The notes under the pieces: model-generated
The model's database searches: none
Told to the model about the DNA's origin: nothing
Seen by the model: only the letters and a program-made list of their open reading frames with translations
Shown: positions 1 to 8,608 of the stretch, piece after piece
Layout of the letters: each line of letters opens with the position of its first letter
How positions within the stretch are numbered: position 1 is the stretch's first letter
NCBI GenBank assembly: GCA_022827165.1
Contig: JAJDTN010000267.1
Location: forward strand, 1-43,411
Origin: Candidatus Latescibacterota bacterium
GTDB taxonomy: Bacteria > Latescibacterota > UBA2968 > UBA8231
Length of the DNA stretch: 43,411 nucleotides
Direction: 5' to 3'
Program-made: the position numbers and the translations under genes

Positions 1-1413
1 CTGGCGGCGGCGTGGCTGCTCGCCTGTACCGCGGCCCTGCCGGCGGCAGGGCAGTCCGGACTGGAGCGGTTCGAGGACCTGAGCCGCTCCTTCCGCTCCG
101 TCTACGACCGCGTCGCTCCCGCCGTGGTCCTGATCCAGACCTCGGGAGAGGTGCACCCGCTCCCGAGGTTCCACCCGCCGGTCCCCCGGGGAGACGGAGA
201 CGGGCTCAGAGGCCTCGGCTCGGGGGTGATCGTCTCCGCCGACGGCCACATCCTGTCGAATCACCACGTGATCAAGGGGGCCGACTCGATACGGGTGACC
301 CTCCACGATCGCCGGCGCTTCCCCGCCCGGGTCGTCGGGGTCGATTCGCTCATCGACATCGCCCTGCTCGAGATCGACGTTCCCGGCCTGCCCGTCGCTT
401 CCCTCGGCCGGTCCGAGGACCTGCTGATCGGCGACTGGGTGCTGGCCATCGGCTATCCCCTGGGCATGGGAACCACCCTGACCCACGGCATCGTCAGCGC
501 CCTCGGCCGGCGTGCCCGGGTTATCGAGGACGACTACGGCATCGAGAGCTTCATCCAGACGAACGCGGTGATCAACCCCGGCAACTCGGGGGGGCCGCTC
601 CTGGATCTGCAGGGACGAGTGGTCGGAATCAACACCGCCATCTCCACCCGGACCGGCTTCTTCATGGGCTACGGCCTGGCCGTCCCCATCGACCTGGCCC
701 GGGAAGCGATGGACGACTTCCTCGTGTACGGCCGGGTCGTGCGGGGTTATCTCGGGGTAGAGATGAGCGATGTCGACGACGAGCTGGTCCGGCGTGAGGA
801 CCTGGACCTGTCGCCGCCGCGAGGCGTCTTCATCACGCGGATCGAGCCGCGCACACCCGCCGACCGCAGCGGCTTGTCGGCAGGCGACGTGGTCCTCGCC
901 ATCGACGGCCAGCCGGTGGACCTCACCAACGAGGTGCAGACCCGCATCTATGGCCGTGACCCGGGGGAGAGGGTGGAACTCACCGTTCTCCGCGCCGGGC
1001 GGCGGCACCGGGTCCCGGTCGTCCTCGGCGAGCGGGAGGAGAGCCTGCTCCTGGCCCGCGGACGGCGCCTGGCGCGGCGTCTCGGCCTGACCCTGGAATC
1101 GATGACGGGGGACCAGGCCAACCGTCTCGGCTTCACCCGGGAACAGGCGCGCAGACTGAATCTGCCCGAGAGCGCCGGCGCGGTGGTCATCACCGAGGTG
1201 GAGCCCGGAAGCCCGGCGGCGCGGCTCGGACTGGAGGTGGACGACGTCATCACCGAGATCGACCGGACCGCCATCGCCTCCCTCGATCAGTTCGCGCGCG
1301 ACCTGGCGCGGCTGAAAGCGGGGGAGTCGGCCCTGCTGTGGCTCTGGCGCCGGGGCCGGGGCATCGACGTCCGAGCCCTTCCCATTCATGCGGTTGAGGA
1401 GAACGAACCATGA
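1..1413 (+). CDS. HtrA/Deg-type serine protease with two PDZ domains (5' end missing)
   Basis: Periplasmic S1C-family protease, expected to degrade or refold damaged envelope proteins. The frame is open from the first base, so the true start lies upstream; the first 18 or so visible residues look like the end of a signal peptide. Numbering from base 1, the catalytic triad is His89 (SNHHV), Asp119 (LIDIALL) and Ser196 (GNSGGP). Two PDZ domains follow, at about residues 249-340 and 362-450, the usual DegP/DegQ layout. The stop overlaps the next start by four bases (ATGA), so it is probably co-transcribed with the M24 peptidase. Family assignment is firm; which Deg paralogue it is cannot be told. 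Confidence 0.95.
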   Translation: MAAAWLLACTAALPAAGQSGLERFEDLSRSFRSVYDRVAPAVVLIQTSGEVHPLPRFHPPVPRGDGDGLRGLGSGVIVSADGHILSNHHVIKGADSIRVTLHDRRRFPARVVGVDSLIDIALLEIDVPGLPVASLGRSEDLLIGDWVLAIGYPLGMGTTLTHGIVSALGRRARVIEDDYGIESFIQTNAVINPGNSGGPLLDLQGRVVGINTAISTRTGFFMGYGLAVPIDLAREAMDDFLVYGRVVRGYLGVEMSDVDDELVRREDLDLSPPRGVFITRIEPRTPADRSGLSAGDVVLAIDGQPVDLTNEVQTRIYGRDPGERVELTVLRAGRRHRVPVVLGEREESLLLARGRRLARRLGLTLESMTGDQANRLGFTREQARRLNLPESAGAVVITEVEPGSPAARLGLEVDDVITEIDRTAIASLDQFARDLARLKAGESALLWLWRRGRGIDVRALPIHAVEENEP

Positions 1414-2543
1414 CCGGATCCCCGGTCGATCTGAACGGGGCCGACGGCCTGTTGATGGTGGGCGACTCCGAGCGCAATGCGGACCTGTTCTGGGCCACCG
1501 GATTCCGGGCGCCCGATCCCTTCATCTACCTGGCCTCGCCCGACAACGCCTGGGTCGTGGTCAAGGACCTGGAGCTGGACCGGGCCCGGGAGGAAGTGCG
1601 CGGCGCGGAGGTGCTGGCCGGCTCCAGGTACGACGCCCGGGGCGACGGTTCGGCGGGGGGGGGACAGCTCGGCGAGATCCTGCGCAGCCTGCAGTTGCAT
1701 CGGCTGCTGGTGCCCGCCGACTTCCCGGTGCATACCGCCGACGAGCTGAGGGACGCGGGTTTCTGCCTGACCGTCGCCGAGCCTCCCCTGTTTCCGCAGC
1801 GGGCGATCAAGTCCGAGGAGGAGGTTGCGGCTATCGCCCAGGCGCAGGAGGGGGCCGAGCGGGCCATGGAGGCGGCCCTGGCCATGATCGGGGAGTCCTC
1901 CGTCCGCGACGACCTGCTCGTGGGACCGCAGGGGCCTCTGACCTCCGAAGCGGTGCGGCGGCGCATCCACCACGTCCTGCTCGACTGCGACTGCCACGGA
2001 GAGCACACGATCGTGGCCGGCGGCGAGCAGGCCATCGACCCCCACCAGGGCGGCCACGGCCCCCTGCCCGCCCACCAGCCGATCATCATCGACATCTTTC
2101 CCCGCCACTCCGTGAGCGGCTATTTCGGCGACATCACGCGCACGGTCGTCCGGGGCCGGGTGTCGGCGGACGTGCAGCGGCTCCACGAAGCCGTTGCGGC
2201 CGCCCAGCAGGGGGCCTTGGAGAGCATCCGCGACGGGGTCGACGGGGCAGAGGTGCACCAGGCCGTGATCCGAGGTTTCGCCTCCGCCGGGTACGAGTCC
2301 GGAGAGATCGACGGCCGGATGCAGGGCTTCTTCCACGGCACCGGCCATGGTCTCGGCCTGCAGATCCACGAGGCGCCGTACATCTCCCGGCCTTCCTGCC
2401 GGCTCGAGACGGGGCAGGTGGTCACCGTGGAGCCGGGCCTCTACTACGCCGGCCTCGGCGGCTGCCGCATCGAGGATCTCGTGGTCGTCGAGGACGGCGG
2501 CTGCCGCAATCTCACGACCTTCCCCAAGACCCTCTCCGTCTGA
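1410..2543 (+). CDS. M24 family metallopeptidase (Xaa-Pro aminopeptidase-like)
   Basis: Predicted cytoplasmic dinuclear-metal peptidase that removes N-terminal residues before proline or cleaves Xaa-Pro dipeptides. The pita-bread fold ligands are all visible: Asp228 (IIIDIFP), Asp241 (FGDITRT), His313 (GTGHGLGL), Glu341 (VTVEPGLY) and Glu355 (RIEDLV). At 377 residues it matches PepQ/YpdF-like members with a short N-terminal creatinase domain. There is no signal peptide. The start overlaps the protease stop (ATGA), suggesting translational coupling. Aminopeptidase versus prolidase cannot be decided from sequence. Confidence 0.92.
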   Translation: MTGSPVDLNGADGLLMVGDSERNADLFWATGFRAPDPFIYLASPDNAWVVVKDLELDRAREEVRGAEVLAGSRYDARGDGSAGGGQLGEILRSLQLHRLLVPADFPVHTADELRDAGFCLTVAEPPLFPQRAIKSEEEVAAIAQAQEGAERAMEAALAMIGESSVRDDLLVGPQGPLTSEAVRRRIHHVLLDCDCHGEHTIVAGGEQAIDPHQGGHGPLPAHQPIIIDIFPRHSVSGYFGDITRTVVRGRVSADVQRLHEAVAAAQQGALESIRDGVDGAEVHQAVIRGFASAGYESGEIDGRMQGFFHGTGHGLGLQIHEAPYISRPSCRLETGQVVTVEPGLYYAGLGGCRIEDLVVVEDGGCRNLTTFPKTLSV

Positions 2544-2647
2544 CCCGGGCGGTGGCTCGCGAGCGCCCTCCATTTGCCGCGCCTGCCAACCTTGAGGATC
2601 TTCAACAGCCAGAGTTCTCCTTCCCCGGCCCCTGATCGAGTGCCGCC

Positions 2648-3088
2648 ATGAGATGGGCCTTTGCCCTCGGTTCCGTCGCCGCCGCCGCCGGCGTCATCGC
2701 CCTCCTCGCCCTGGGCATCCAGCAGTCGGCGAGCCGTCACATGACCCTCGACGCCCTGCTGGCCGAGGCTCACACCCTCACCGAAGGGCGCCGAATCCAG
2801 CTCGGCGGCTGCACCGTCGTCCCCGGCACCATCGAGTGGGACGAGTACCGCCACCGGCCCCGGTTCCAGATCACCGACGGCGAGCGCCAGTTGGCCGTCC
2901 GCTACACGGGCCACTCGGTGCTGCCCGACACCTTCCAGGACCGCGCCCAGGTCGTGCTCGAGGGCCGCTTCGTGCCGGACCAGCAACGCTTCGAGGCCGA
3001 GGTCGTGCAGGCCAAGTGTCCATCCAAGTACGAGGGCCAGAGCTACGACGATCACCCGGAGGCGTTGAAGCCGTCGGGCAGCATCTGA
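2648..3088 (+). CDS. ccmE: Cytochrome c maturation protein CcmE, Cys-type heme chaperone
   Basis: CcmE is the membrane-anchored periplasmic chaperone that binds heme covalently and passes it to CcmF/H for attachment to apocytochromes. The 146-residue protein has one N-terminal membrane segment (about residues 5-25) and an OB-fold beta domain. The heme-binding site reads CPSKY, with Cys124 and Tyr128, where the classical protein has HxxxY. The CxxxY variant is known from archaea and some sulfate reducers, so this is a natural alternative form and not obviously a defect. It begins the ccm block and lies 10 bases before the ccmF-ccmH fusion. No clear Shine-Dalgarno sequence is visible. Confidence 0.93.
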   Translation: MRWAFALGSVAAAAGVIALLALGIQQSASRHMTLDALLAEAHTLTEGRRIQLGGCTVVPGTIEWDEYRHRPRFQITDGERQLAVRYTGHSVLPDTFQDRAQVVLEGRFVPDQQRFEAEVVQAKCPSKYEGQSYDDHPEALKPSGSI

Positions 3089-3098
3089 CCCCGGCGGC

Positions 3099-5561
3099 AT
3101 GGTCGACATCGGCTACTTCGCCCTGTGCCTGTCCCTGGCGGCAGGCGGGTACGCAACGCTTGCCTCGATCCTCGGGGCGCACCGCAACCACGAAGGGCTG
3201 ATCCGCTCCGGAGAGAACGCCGCCCTGGCCGTCTGCGGTCTCTACACGGTCTCGGTGGCGGGGTTGTGGTACGCGATCCTGACGCACGACTTCGAGGTCC
3301 AGTACGTGGCCGAGAACACGAACCGCGCCCAACCATTCCAGTACGTGGTCGCGTCGCTGTGGGGGGGGCAGAACGGGTCGATCCTGTTCTGGGGCTGGAT
3401 CCTGTCGCTGTACACCGCCGCCGTGGTGCTCCTCAACCGCCACCGCTACCGGGCCCTGATGCCCTACACGGTGGCCGTTCTCGGCGCCTCCTGCTTCTTC
3501 TTCGCCCTGTTGAACATCTACGCCGCCGACCCCTTCCGCCGGCTGCCCTTCACCCCTCTCGACGGCAGCGGCCTGAACCCGATCCTCCAGCACCCCTACA
3601 TGGCGATCCATCCGCCGATGCTCTACGCGGGCATGGTCGGCATGACGGTCCCCTTCGCCTTCGGCATCGCCGCCCTGGCATCCAGGCGACTCGACAACTC
3701 CTGGTTGTACGCGATGCGCCGGTGGCTGCTGATCCCGTGGATGTTCCTCGGCGCCGGTCTCCTGCTCGGCGGCAAGTGGGCCTATGTCGAGCTGGGCTGG
3801 GGAGGCTACTGGGGCTGGGACCCCGTGGAGAACGCCTCGTTGATGCCCTGGCTGGCCGCCACTGCGCTGCTGCACTCGGTGATGATCCAGGAGCGCAAGG
3901 GCATGCTGAAGGTCTGGAACATGGTGCTCCTGTTCTTCACCTTCGGGATGACGATCTTCGGCACCTTCCTCACCCGCTCCGGCATCGTCTCCTCCGTCCA
4001 CGCCTTCGCCCAGTCGAACGTCGGCCCCTACTTCGTCACCTTCCTGGTGCTGATCGTCGCTGGCTCCGCCGTGCTGCTGGTGACCCGTCTGGACCACCTC
4101 AAGGCGGAGCACCGGCTCGAGTCCTTCGCCTCCCGCGAGAGTGCCTTCCTGCTCAACAACTGGATCCTGCTGGCTCTGCTCTTCGCCGTCCTCTGGGGAA
4201 CCCTCTTCCCGGTGATCTCCGAGGCCTTCACCGGCGACAAGATCACCGTGGGGGCGCCCTTCTTCGACCGGGTGAGCGTGCCCATGGGCCTGGTGCTGCT
4301 CTTCCTCACGGGCGCCGGCCCCCTCTTTGCCTGGCGGCGAACGTCGATTGAGAGCCTGCGCCGCAATTTCGGGATTCCGGGGGTCTGCGGACTCCTCGCC
4401 CTCGGGCTTGCGGCGGCCCTCGGCGTACGCGGACTCTACCCCCTCGTGTCCCTGACCTTGTGCGGTTTCGTCGCCGGCTCCGTGGCCTTCGAGTTCGCCC
4501 GGGGCATCGCCGCCCGGCAGCGGACCTCCGGGGAAACCCTCCTGACCGCCGGCGCCCGCCTGCTGGCCAAGAGCCGCCGGCGTTACGGGGGCTACCTCGT
4601 GCACGTCTCCATCGTGCTCCTCTTCGTCGGCTTCACCGGCAAGGCCTTCACCAGCGAGCGTGAGATCGTCCTCGAGCCCGGCGAGTCCGCCCGGATCGGC
4701 GAGTACACGGCCACGTTGGAGACCCTGGCCTTCGGCGACGACCCCAACCGGTCGGTGCAGGCCGCCGCCGTCGGCCTGGAGCGCGACGGGCGCTTCCTGG
4801 CCACCCTGGTGCCGGAGCGCCACTTCTACAAGACCGCCGAGCAGAACACCACCGAGGTCGCCATCTACTCGCGCTGGCTCGAGGACTTCTACCTCATCAT
4901 GGTGGGTCCGTCCTCCGACCTGGCCTCGGCCAAGTTCCAGATCTACGTCAACCCCCTCGTCGCCTGCGTCTGGTTGGGGGCGGCCCTGCTGGTGGTCAGC
5001 GCCCTGTGGACGATGTGGCCGTCGGCCCGCGACCGGCGTATGGCCCGCCTCGACCGGGACACCTCGCGCACCCGGCCCGGAGACGGTTCTCGTGGCGGGG
5101 GGGCGGCACCGGCGGTCCTCCTCCTGTGCCTGGCTGCCCTCTGCGCCCCGGCCCGAGCCGCCCCGCCCCCGGAACGGGTCAAGGCCACCGCCGCCGACCT
5201 CGTCTGCCTGTGCGGCACCTGCAACCGCGAGTCCCTGGCCACCTGCCTGTGCCAGTTCGCCATCGCCGAGCGGGAGAGCATCGCCCTCCGGCTGGAGGAA
5301 GGCCAGGGCCCCGAGGAGATCGTCGCCGCCTACGTGGAGCGCTTCGGTCCCATGGGGCTGGCCAATCCACCCGAGGGTTACGGCTTCGTGTGGGTCATCC
5401 CCTTCCTGGTTCTCGCCGGCGGCGCCCTCGGCGTTCGCCACGTCCTCTCCCGCTGGCACCGCGGCGGCCCCCCGGAGGCGGCCCCTCCCGGGGCCCCGGC
5501 CAGCCGGCCAGCGCCTCTGCGCGAGCAGCTCCGGCGGGAGCTCGACGGCTTCGAGGGTTGA
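3099..5561 (+). CDS. ccmF: CcmF-CcmH fusion: heme lyase core with apocytochrome thiol-reductase domain
   Basis: Residues 1 to about 650 are CcmF, a polytopic membrane protein that transfers heme from holo-CcmE to apocytochrome c. The tryptophan-rich WWD motif is at residues 234-245 (WGGYWGWDPVEN). After the last CcmF helix comes a linker with a hydrophobic stretch resembling a signal peptide (about 670-690, ending CAPARA). A CcmH-like domain follows (about 692-790) with Cys703, Cys705, Cys708, Cys716 and Cys718 (CLCGTCN and CLC), then a C-terminal membrane helix. CcmH normally reduces or holds the apocytochrome CXXCH thiols and is a separate protein. The reading frame is continuous across the junction, so this is a true fusion in this sequence. 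Total length is 820 residues. Confidence 0.93.
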   Translation: MVDIGYFALCLSLAAGGYATLASILGAHRNHEGLIRSGENAALAVCGLYTVSVAGLWYAILTHDFEVQYVAENTNRAQPFQYVVASLWGGQNGSILFWGWILSLYTAAVVLLNRHRYRALMPYTVAVLGASCFFFALLNIYAADPFRRLPFTPLDGSGLNPILQHPYMAIHPPMLYAGMVGMTVPFAFGIAALASRRLDNSWLYAMRRWLLIPWMFLGAGLLLGGKWAYVELGWGGYWGWDPVENASLMPWLAATALLHSVMIQERKGMLKVWNMVLLFFTFGMTIFGTFLTRSGIVSSVHAFAQSNVGPYFVTFLVLIVAGSAVLLVTRLDHLKAEHRLESFASRESAFLLNNWILLALLFAVLWGTLFPVISEAFTGDKITVGAPFFDRVSVPMGLVLLFLTGAGPLFAWRRTSIESLRRNFGIPGVCGLLALGLAAALGVRGLYPLVSLTLCGFVAGSVAFEFARGIAARQRTSGETLLTAGARLLAKSRRRYGGYLVHVSIVLLFVGFTGKAFTSEREIVLEPGESARIGEYTATLETLAFGDDPNRSVQAAAVGLERDGRFLATLVPERHFYKTAEQNTTEVAIYSRWLEDFYLIMVGPSSDLASAKFQIYVNPLVACVWLGAALLVVSALWTMWPSARDRRMARLDRDTSRTRPGDGSRGGGAAPAVLLLCLAALCAPARAAPPPERVKATAADLVCLCGTCNRESLATCLCQFAIAERESIALRLEEGQGPEEIVAAYVERFGPMGLANPPEGYGFVWVIPFLVLAGGALGVRHVLSRWHRGGPPEAAPPGAPASRPAPLREQLRRELDGFEG

Positions 5562-5565
5562 CCGA

Positions 5566-6042
5566 GTGAGCCTTCTCATCCCCTTGGCCTGCCTGGCCTT
5601 GCTGGCCGTCTTTGTCGCCGCCGTGGTACAGCCGGTGATGGCCGCTCCCCTGGCCTGGCGGCGCCAGACGGGCAGCGCCCGCCAGCGCCTGGAGCTGACC
5701 GAGCGCAAGGAGCAGCTCTACGCCTCGATCAAGGAGCTCGAGTTCGACCACCGCGTCGGCAAGATCTCGCAGGACGACCACGACTCCCTCCGCGCGGAGC
5801 TGGAGTCCCAGGCCGTCGAGGCACTTTCCGGGCTCCGCCGGCTCGAGTCCCGGGATCCGGACCGGGGCCTGCACCGGCGCATCGAGGAGGACGTCAGGCT
5901 GCTGGCCGCCGGCAGGGAAGACGCTGCCCGGCCATCCGCCGACTCCGGGCCCTGTCCCGACTGCGGCCGGGCTCGGGAACCAGGCCACAGATTCTGTCCG
6001 GACTGCGGCTTTCGGCTGGGCGATCCTTCCCCGGCCCCATGA
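5566..6042 (+). CDS. CcmI-like membrane protein with C-terminal zinc ribbon
   Basis: Small protein of 158 residues from a GTG at 5566, four bases after the ccmF-ccmH stop. It has an N-terminal membrane helix (about 2-25), a charged region likely to be coiled coil (about 38-85, including KEQLYASIKELEFDHRVGK), and a zinc ribbon with two CxxC pairs (CPDCGRAREPGHRFCPDCG). The helix plus coiled-coil part resembles the N-terminal region of CcmI, the factor that presents apocytochrome to CcmF/H. The TPR domain of CcmI is missing, replaced by the ribbon. Role in cytochrome maturation is inferred from position. Its stop overlaps the next start (ATGA). Confidence 0.8.
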   Translation: MSLLIPLACLALLAVFVAAVVQPVMAAPLAWRRQTGSARQRLELTERKEQLYASIKELEFDHRVGKISQDDHDSLRAELESQAVEALSGLRRLESRDPDRGLHRRIEEDVRLLAAGREDAARPSADSGPCPDCGRAREPGHRFCPDCGFRLGDPSPAP

Positions 6043-7181
6043 CACGGCTCCTCCGTCCCTGGCCGATCGCTCTGCTTTCCGTCCTGGCGGCGGGCATGTC
6101 GGCACCGGCGCCCGCGGCGACCGTGAAGGGATACGTTCTGGACGTCCTCCGCGACGAGCGCGTGCCCGGCGTCGAGGTCGCCTTCCTGATCCCGGACGAA
6201 GGCGGGGGAGTCACCGAGATCGCCCGGCGCACCACCGACAAGACCGGCGGCTTCTCCTTCGCCGCCCCCTTTCTGTCGGCGGGCACCCCCTTCGTCCTCA
6301 CCGCCTACTACCGCGACCTGGAGTACGGCACCCGGAACCTCGTGGTGGGCAACCAGGACCAGGTGATCCTCGAGGTCTACGAAGGCATCGACGACCCCTC
6401 CGGCATCCACGTCGCGGCCCATCACCTGTTCCTCTCCGTGAGGGACCGGGGCCTCGAGGTCCTGCAGTTGGTGCAGGCGGAGAACCACGGATCGGCCACC
6501 TATGTGGGCCGCCGGGTGGGAGAGGAACGCCGGGTGCTCGAGCTGGCGCTGCCCGAGGGCCATCTCGGCCTGCAGGCCCACGCCGGCGCCATCGTGCGGG
6601 CCGGGCCGACCCGGGCCTTCGACTCGCGGCCACTGCCCCCGGGCGCGACCCAGACCGCCTTCACCTTTCAGCTGCCCGCGGCGGCCCTCGAGGGCCATGA
6701 CTACGAGCACACCGTCATCTACCCGACGGATCGCCTGGAGCTGTTCCTGCAGCCCCCGGAAATCTCCCTCGGCGCGCCCTTCCAGGATCTGGGCCGAATC
6801 ACCATCCAGGACCGGGACTACCGTCACTACCGCCTCGAGGGCCTGGACCCCGGCCGCACCGTAGCCGTGCCGCTGCCGGTCCCGAGGCCGCTGCGCTGGG
6901 CCCTGAAGTGGGCCATGATCGCCCTGGTGCCGGCGGTTCTGATCACCGTCTTCGCCCTGGCCCGGACGACGACCGGACCCGCGGAGAGACCCGCCCCGAC
7001 CGGGGAGGATCGGGAGCTGCTGGAGCAGCGGCGGTGGGAGCTGCTGGCCGAATTGTCACGCCTCGACGCCGCTGGGGATCCCCCACAGGGATTGAAATCG
7101 CAGACCCGGCCGAGGCAGCTGGTCATGGCCGAGGCCGTCGAGGTCTACCGGCGTCTCGGCCTGGACGCCGAGGGCGACTGA
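6039..7181 (+). CDS. Secreted membrane-anchored protein with carboxypeptidase-regulatory-like domain
   Basis: Unknown function. A signal peptide (about residues 1-26, ending APAAA) is followed by a beta-rich segment (about 27-110) resembling the carboxypeptidase regulatory-like/transthyretin fold. A second beta-rich region of unknown family follows. One membrane helix (about 288-308, WAMIALVPAVLITVFALA) precedes a charged cytoplasmic tail with a probable helix. Topology would place most of the protein in the periplasm. It is embedded between the CcmI-like gene (four-base overlap) and ccmA (8-base gap), so it is probably made together with the Ccm machinery. A docking or apocytochrome-handling role is only a guess. 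Confidence 0.75.
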   Translation: MTRLLRPWPIALLSVLAAGMSAPAPAATVKGYVLDVLRDERVPGVEVAFLIPDEGGGVTEIARRTTDKTGGFSFAAPFLSAGTPFVLTAYYRDLEYGTRNLVVGNQDQVILEVYEGIDDPSGIHVAAHHLFLSVRDRGLEVLQLVQAENHGSATYVGRRVGEERRVLELALPEGHLGLQAHAGAIVRAGPTRAFDSRPLPPGATQTAFTFQLPAAALEGHDYEHTVIYPTDRLELFLQPPEISLGAPFQDLGRITIQDRDYRHYRLEGLDPGRTVAVPLPVPRPLRWALKWAMIALVPAVLITVFALARTTTGPAERPAPTGEDRELLEQRRWELLAELSRLDAAGDPPQGLKSQTRPRQLVMAEAVEVYRRLGLDAEGD

Positions 7182-7189
7182 GACTCGCC

Positions 7190-7885
7190 GTGCTGCTCCG
7201 GGTGGAAGAGCTGCGGAAGCACTATGGCGACACGATCGCCCTCGACGGCGTCGACCTGGCCGTGGAACCCGGCACTCACCTGCTGCTGGCCGGGGCCAAC
7301 GGCGCCGGCAAGACCACCTTGCTGCGCTTGCTGACCGGCCTGACGGGTCCGTCGGCCGGCCTTGTGCGGATCGACGGGGAAGATCCGCGGCGGTCCCGGT
7401 TGCGCCAGCGGCTGGGGCTGCTCTCGCACGAGACGCAGCTCTACGACGATCTGACGGTGAGAGAGAACCTCCGTTTCTACGCCCGCCTCTACGGAGCTCC
7501 GCCCGGCGCCGCCGACGTCGCCCTCGATGGGGTGGGGTTGGCCGGGCGCGCCGACACCCGAGTCGGCATCCTGTCGCGAGGCCTCCAGCAACGGGCGGCC
7601 CTGGCGCGCGCCACCCTTCACGGCCCCGAGGTACTGCTTCTGGACGAGCCCTTCACCGGTCTCGACGGAGCCGCCTCCAGGGCGGTGGCGGCGAACCTGA
7701 GCGAGCGCGCCGCCTCCACCGATTGCTCCACCGTGGTCGTGACCCACAAGGTCGAGCAGGTGGCCTCGACCACCAACCGCGTGGTCGTGCTGCGCCAGGG
7801 CCGCGTGGCCCTGGACGCCAGGTGGTCCGGCGACGGCATGGCCCTTCAGGCCTTGTGCGACCGCCATCTGGAAGGCCCGCCGTGA
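7190..7885 (+). CDS. ccmA: Heme exporter ABC transporter ATP-binding protein CcmA
   Basis: ATPase of the CcmABCD complex, which releases holo-CcmE from CcmC. The start is a GTG at 7190 giving 231 residues. Walker A is GANGAGKT (35-42), the ABC signature is LSRGLQQR (128-135), and Walker B is VLLLDEP (148-154) with the catalytic Glu, followed by a D-loop (FTGLD). It lies 8 bases after the preceding gene and its TGA overlaps the ccmB ATG (TGATG), so expression is coupled. The family call rests on the neighbouring ccmB and ccmC as well as on the sequence. Confidence 0.93.
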   Translation: MLLRVEELRKHYGDTIALDGVDLAVEPGTHLLLAGANGAGKTTLLRLLTGLTGPSAGLVRIDGEDPRRSRLRQRLGLLSHETQLYDDLTVRENLRFYARLYGAPPGAADVALDGVGLAGRADTRVGILSRGLQQRAALARATLHGPEVLLLDEPFTGLDGAASRAVAANLSERAASTDCSTVVVTHKVEQVASTTNRVVVLRQGRVALDARWSGDGMALQALCDRHLEGPP

Positions 7886-8592
7886 TGCTGCCCGGGACCG
7901 TGGGGCACGCCTGGATCCTGCTGCGCAAGGATCTGTCCGCCGAGTGGCGCACCAGGGAGCGGCTGAGCCCGATGGTCTTCTTCGTGCTGCTGGTGTTGCT
8001 GGTCTTCAACTTCAGCTTCGAGTTGGGGGGCGCGGCCCTGTGGGAAATCGGCCCCGGCGTGCTGTGGTCGTGCTTCGTCTTCGCCAGCCTCTTCGGGCTG
8101 CAGCGCACCTTCGTCAACGAGACCCGCAACGGCTGTCTCGACGCATTGCTCGCGGCCCCGGTCGACCGGAGATCGCTCTACCTGGCCAAGATGGGAGGCA
8201 ACGTGTTGTTCCTCCTGGGCGTACAGGTGCTCACCTTGCCCTTCTTCGGCCTCTTCTTTAACCTCAGCCCCGGCCCCTACCTGCTGCCGGTCGCCGTCAT
8301 CTTCGTGCTCGGATCCGCCTGCGTGGCATCCGTCGGCACCTTGTTCGCCGCCATGGCCGGGCACTCTCGCCTGCGGGAGCTGCTGCTGCCGCTGCTCCTG
8401 CTTCCCATCCTGCTCCCGGCGCTGATTTCCTGCGTGGCGGCCACCGGCGCGGTCCTGGCTTCGGCCGCGCCGGGTCGGGCCGGAACCCTGTGGCCCGAGG
8501 AGTTGACCGCCCACGTGGCCATGCTGGCTCTATTCGCCATGGTCTTCACCACCCTTGCCCTGATGCTCTTCGACTTCGTCATCGAAGAGTGA
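7885..8592 (+). CDS. ccmB: Heme exporter membrane protein CcmB
   Basis: Integral membrane partner of CcmA in the CcmABCD complex. The 235-residue protein has an N-terminal amphipathic region (WILLRKDLSAEWRTRERLS) typical of CcmB and about six hydrophobic segments. The start is taken as the ATG at 7885 in the TGATG overlap with ccmA; a GTG one codon earlier (7882) is also possible. Family identity is supported by the position between ccmA and ccmC. Confidence 0.9.
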   Translation: MLPGTVGHAWILLRKDLSAEWRTRERLSPMVFFVLLVLLVFNFSFELGGAALWEIGPGVLWSCFVFASLFGLQRTFVNETRNGCLDALLAAPVDRRSLYLAKMGGNVLFLLGVQVLTLPFFGLFFNLSPGPYLLPVAVIFVLGSACVASVGTLFAAMAGHSRLRELLLPLLLLPILLPALISCVAATGAVLASAAPGRAGTLWPEELTAHVAMLALFAMVFTTLALMLFDFVIEE

Positions 8593-8608
8593 GACCTGGC
8601 CCTGGTCC

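Noticed and set aside
5040..5561. Separate ccmH gene starting at the in-frame ATG at 5040
   Set aside because: No stop separates it from ccmF and no ribosome site is evident at that ATG, so a single fused product is simpler. An internal start cannot be ruled out.
2871..5708. Very long open frame (945 codons) on the minus strand
   Set aside because: It lies antisense to the clearly conserved ccmF-ccmH fusion, has no recognisable domain and is rich in Gly, Glu and Gln, as expected from the GC-rich opposite strand.
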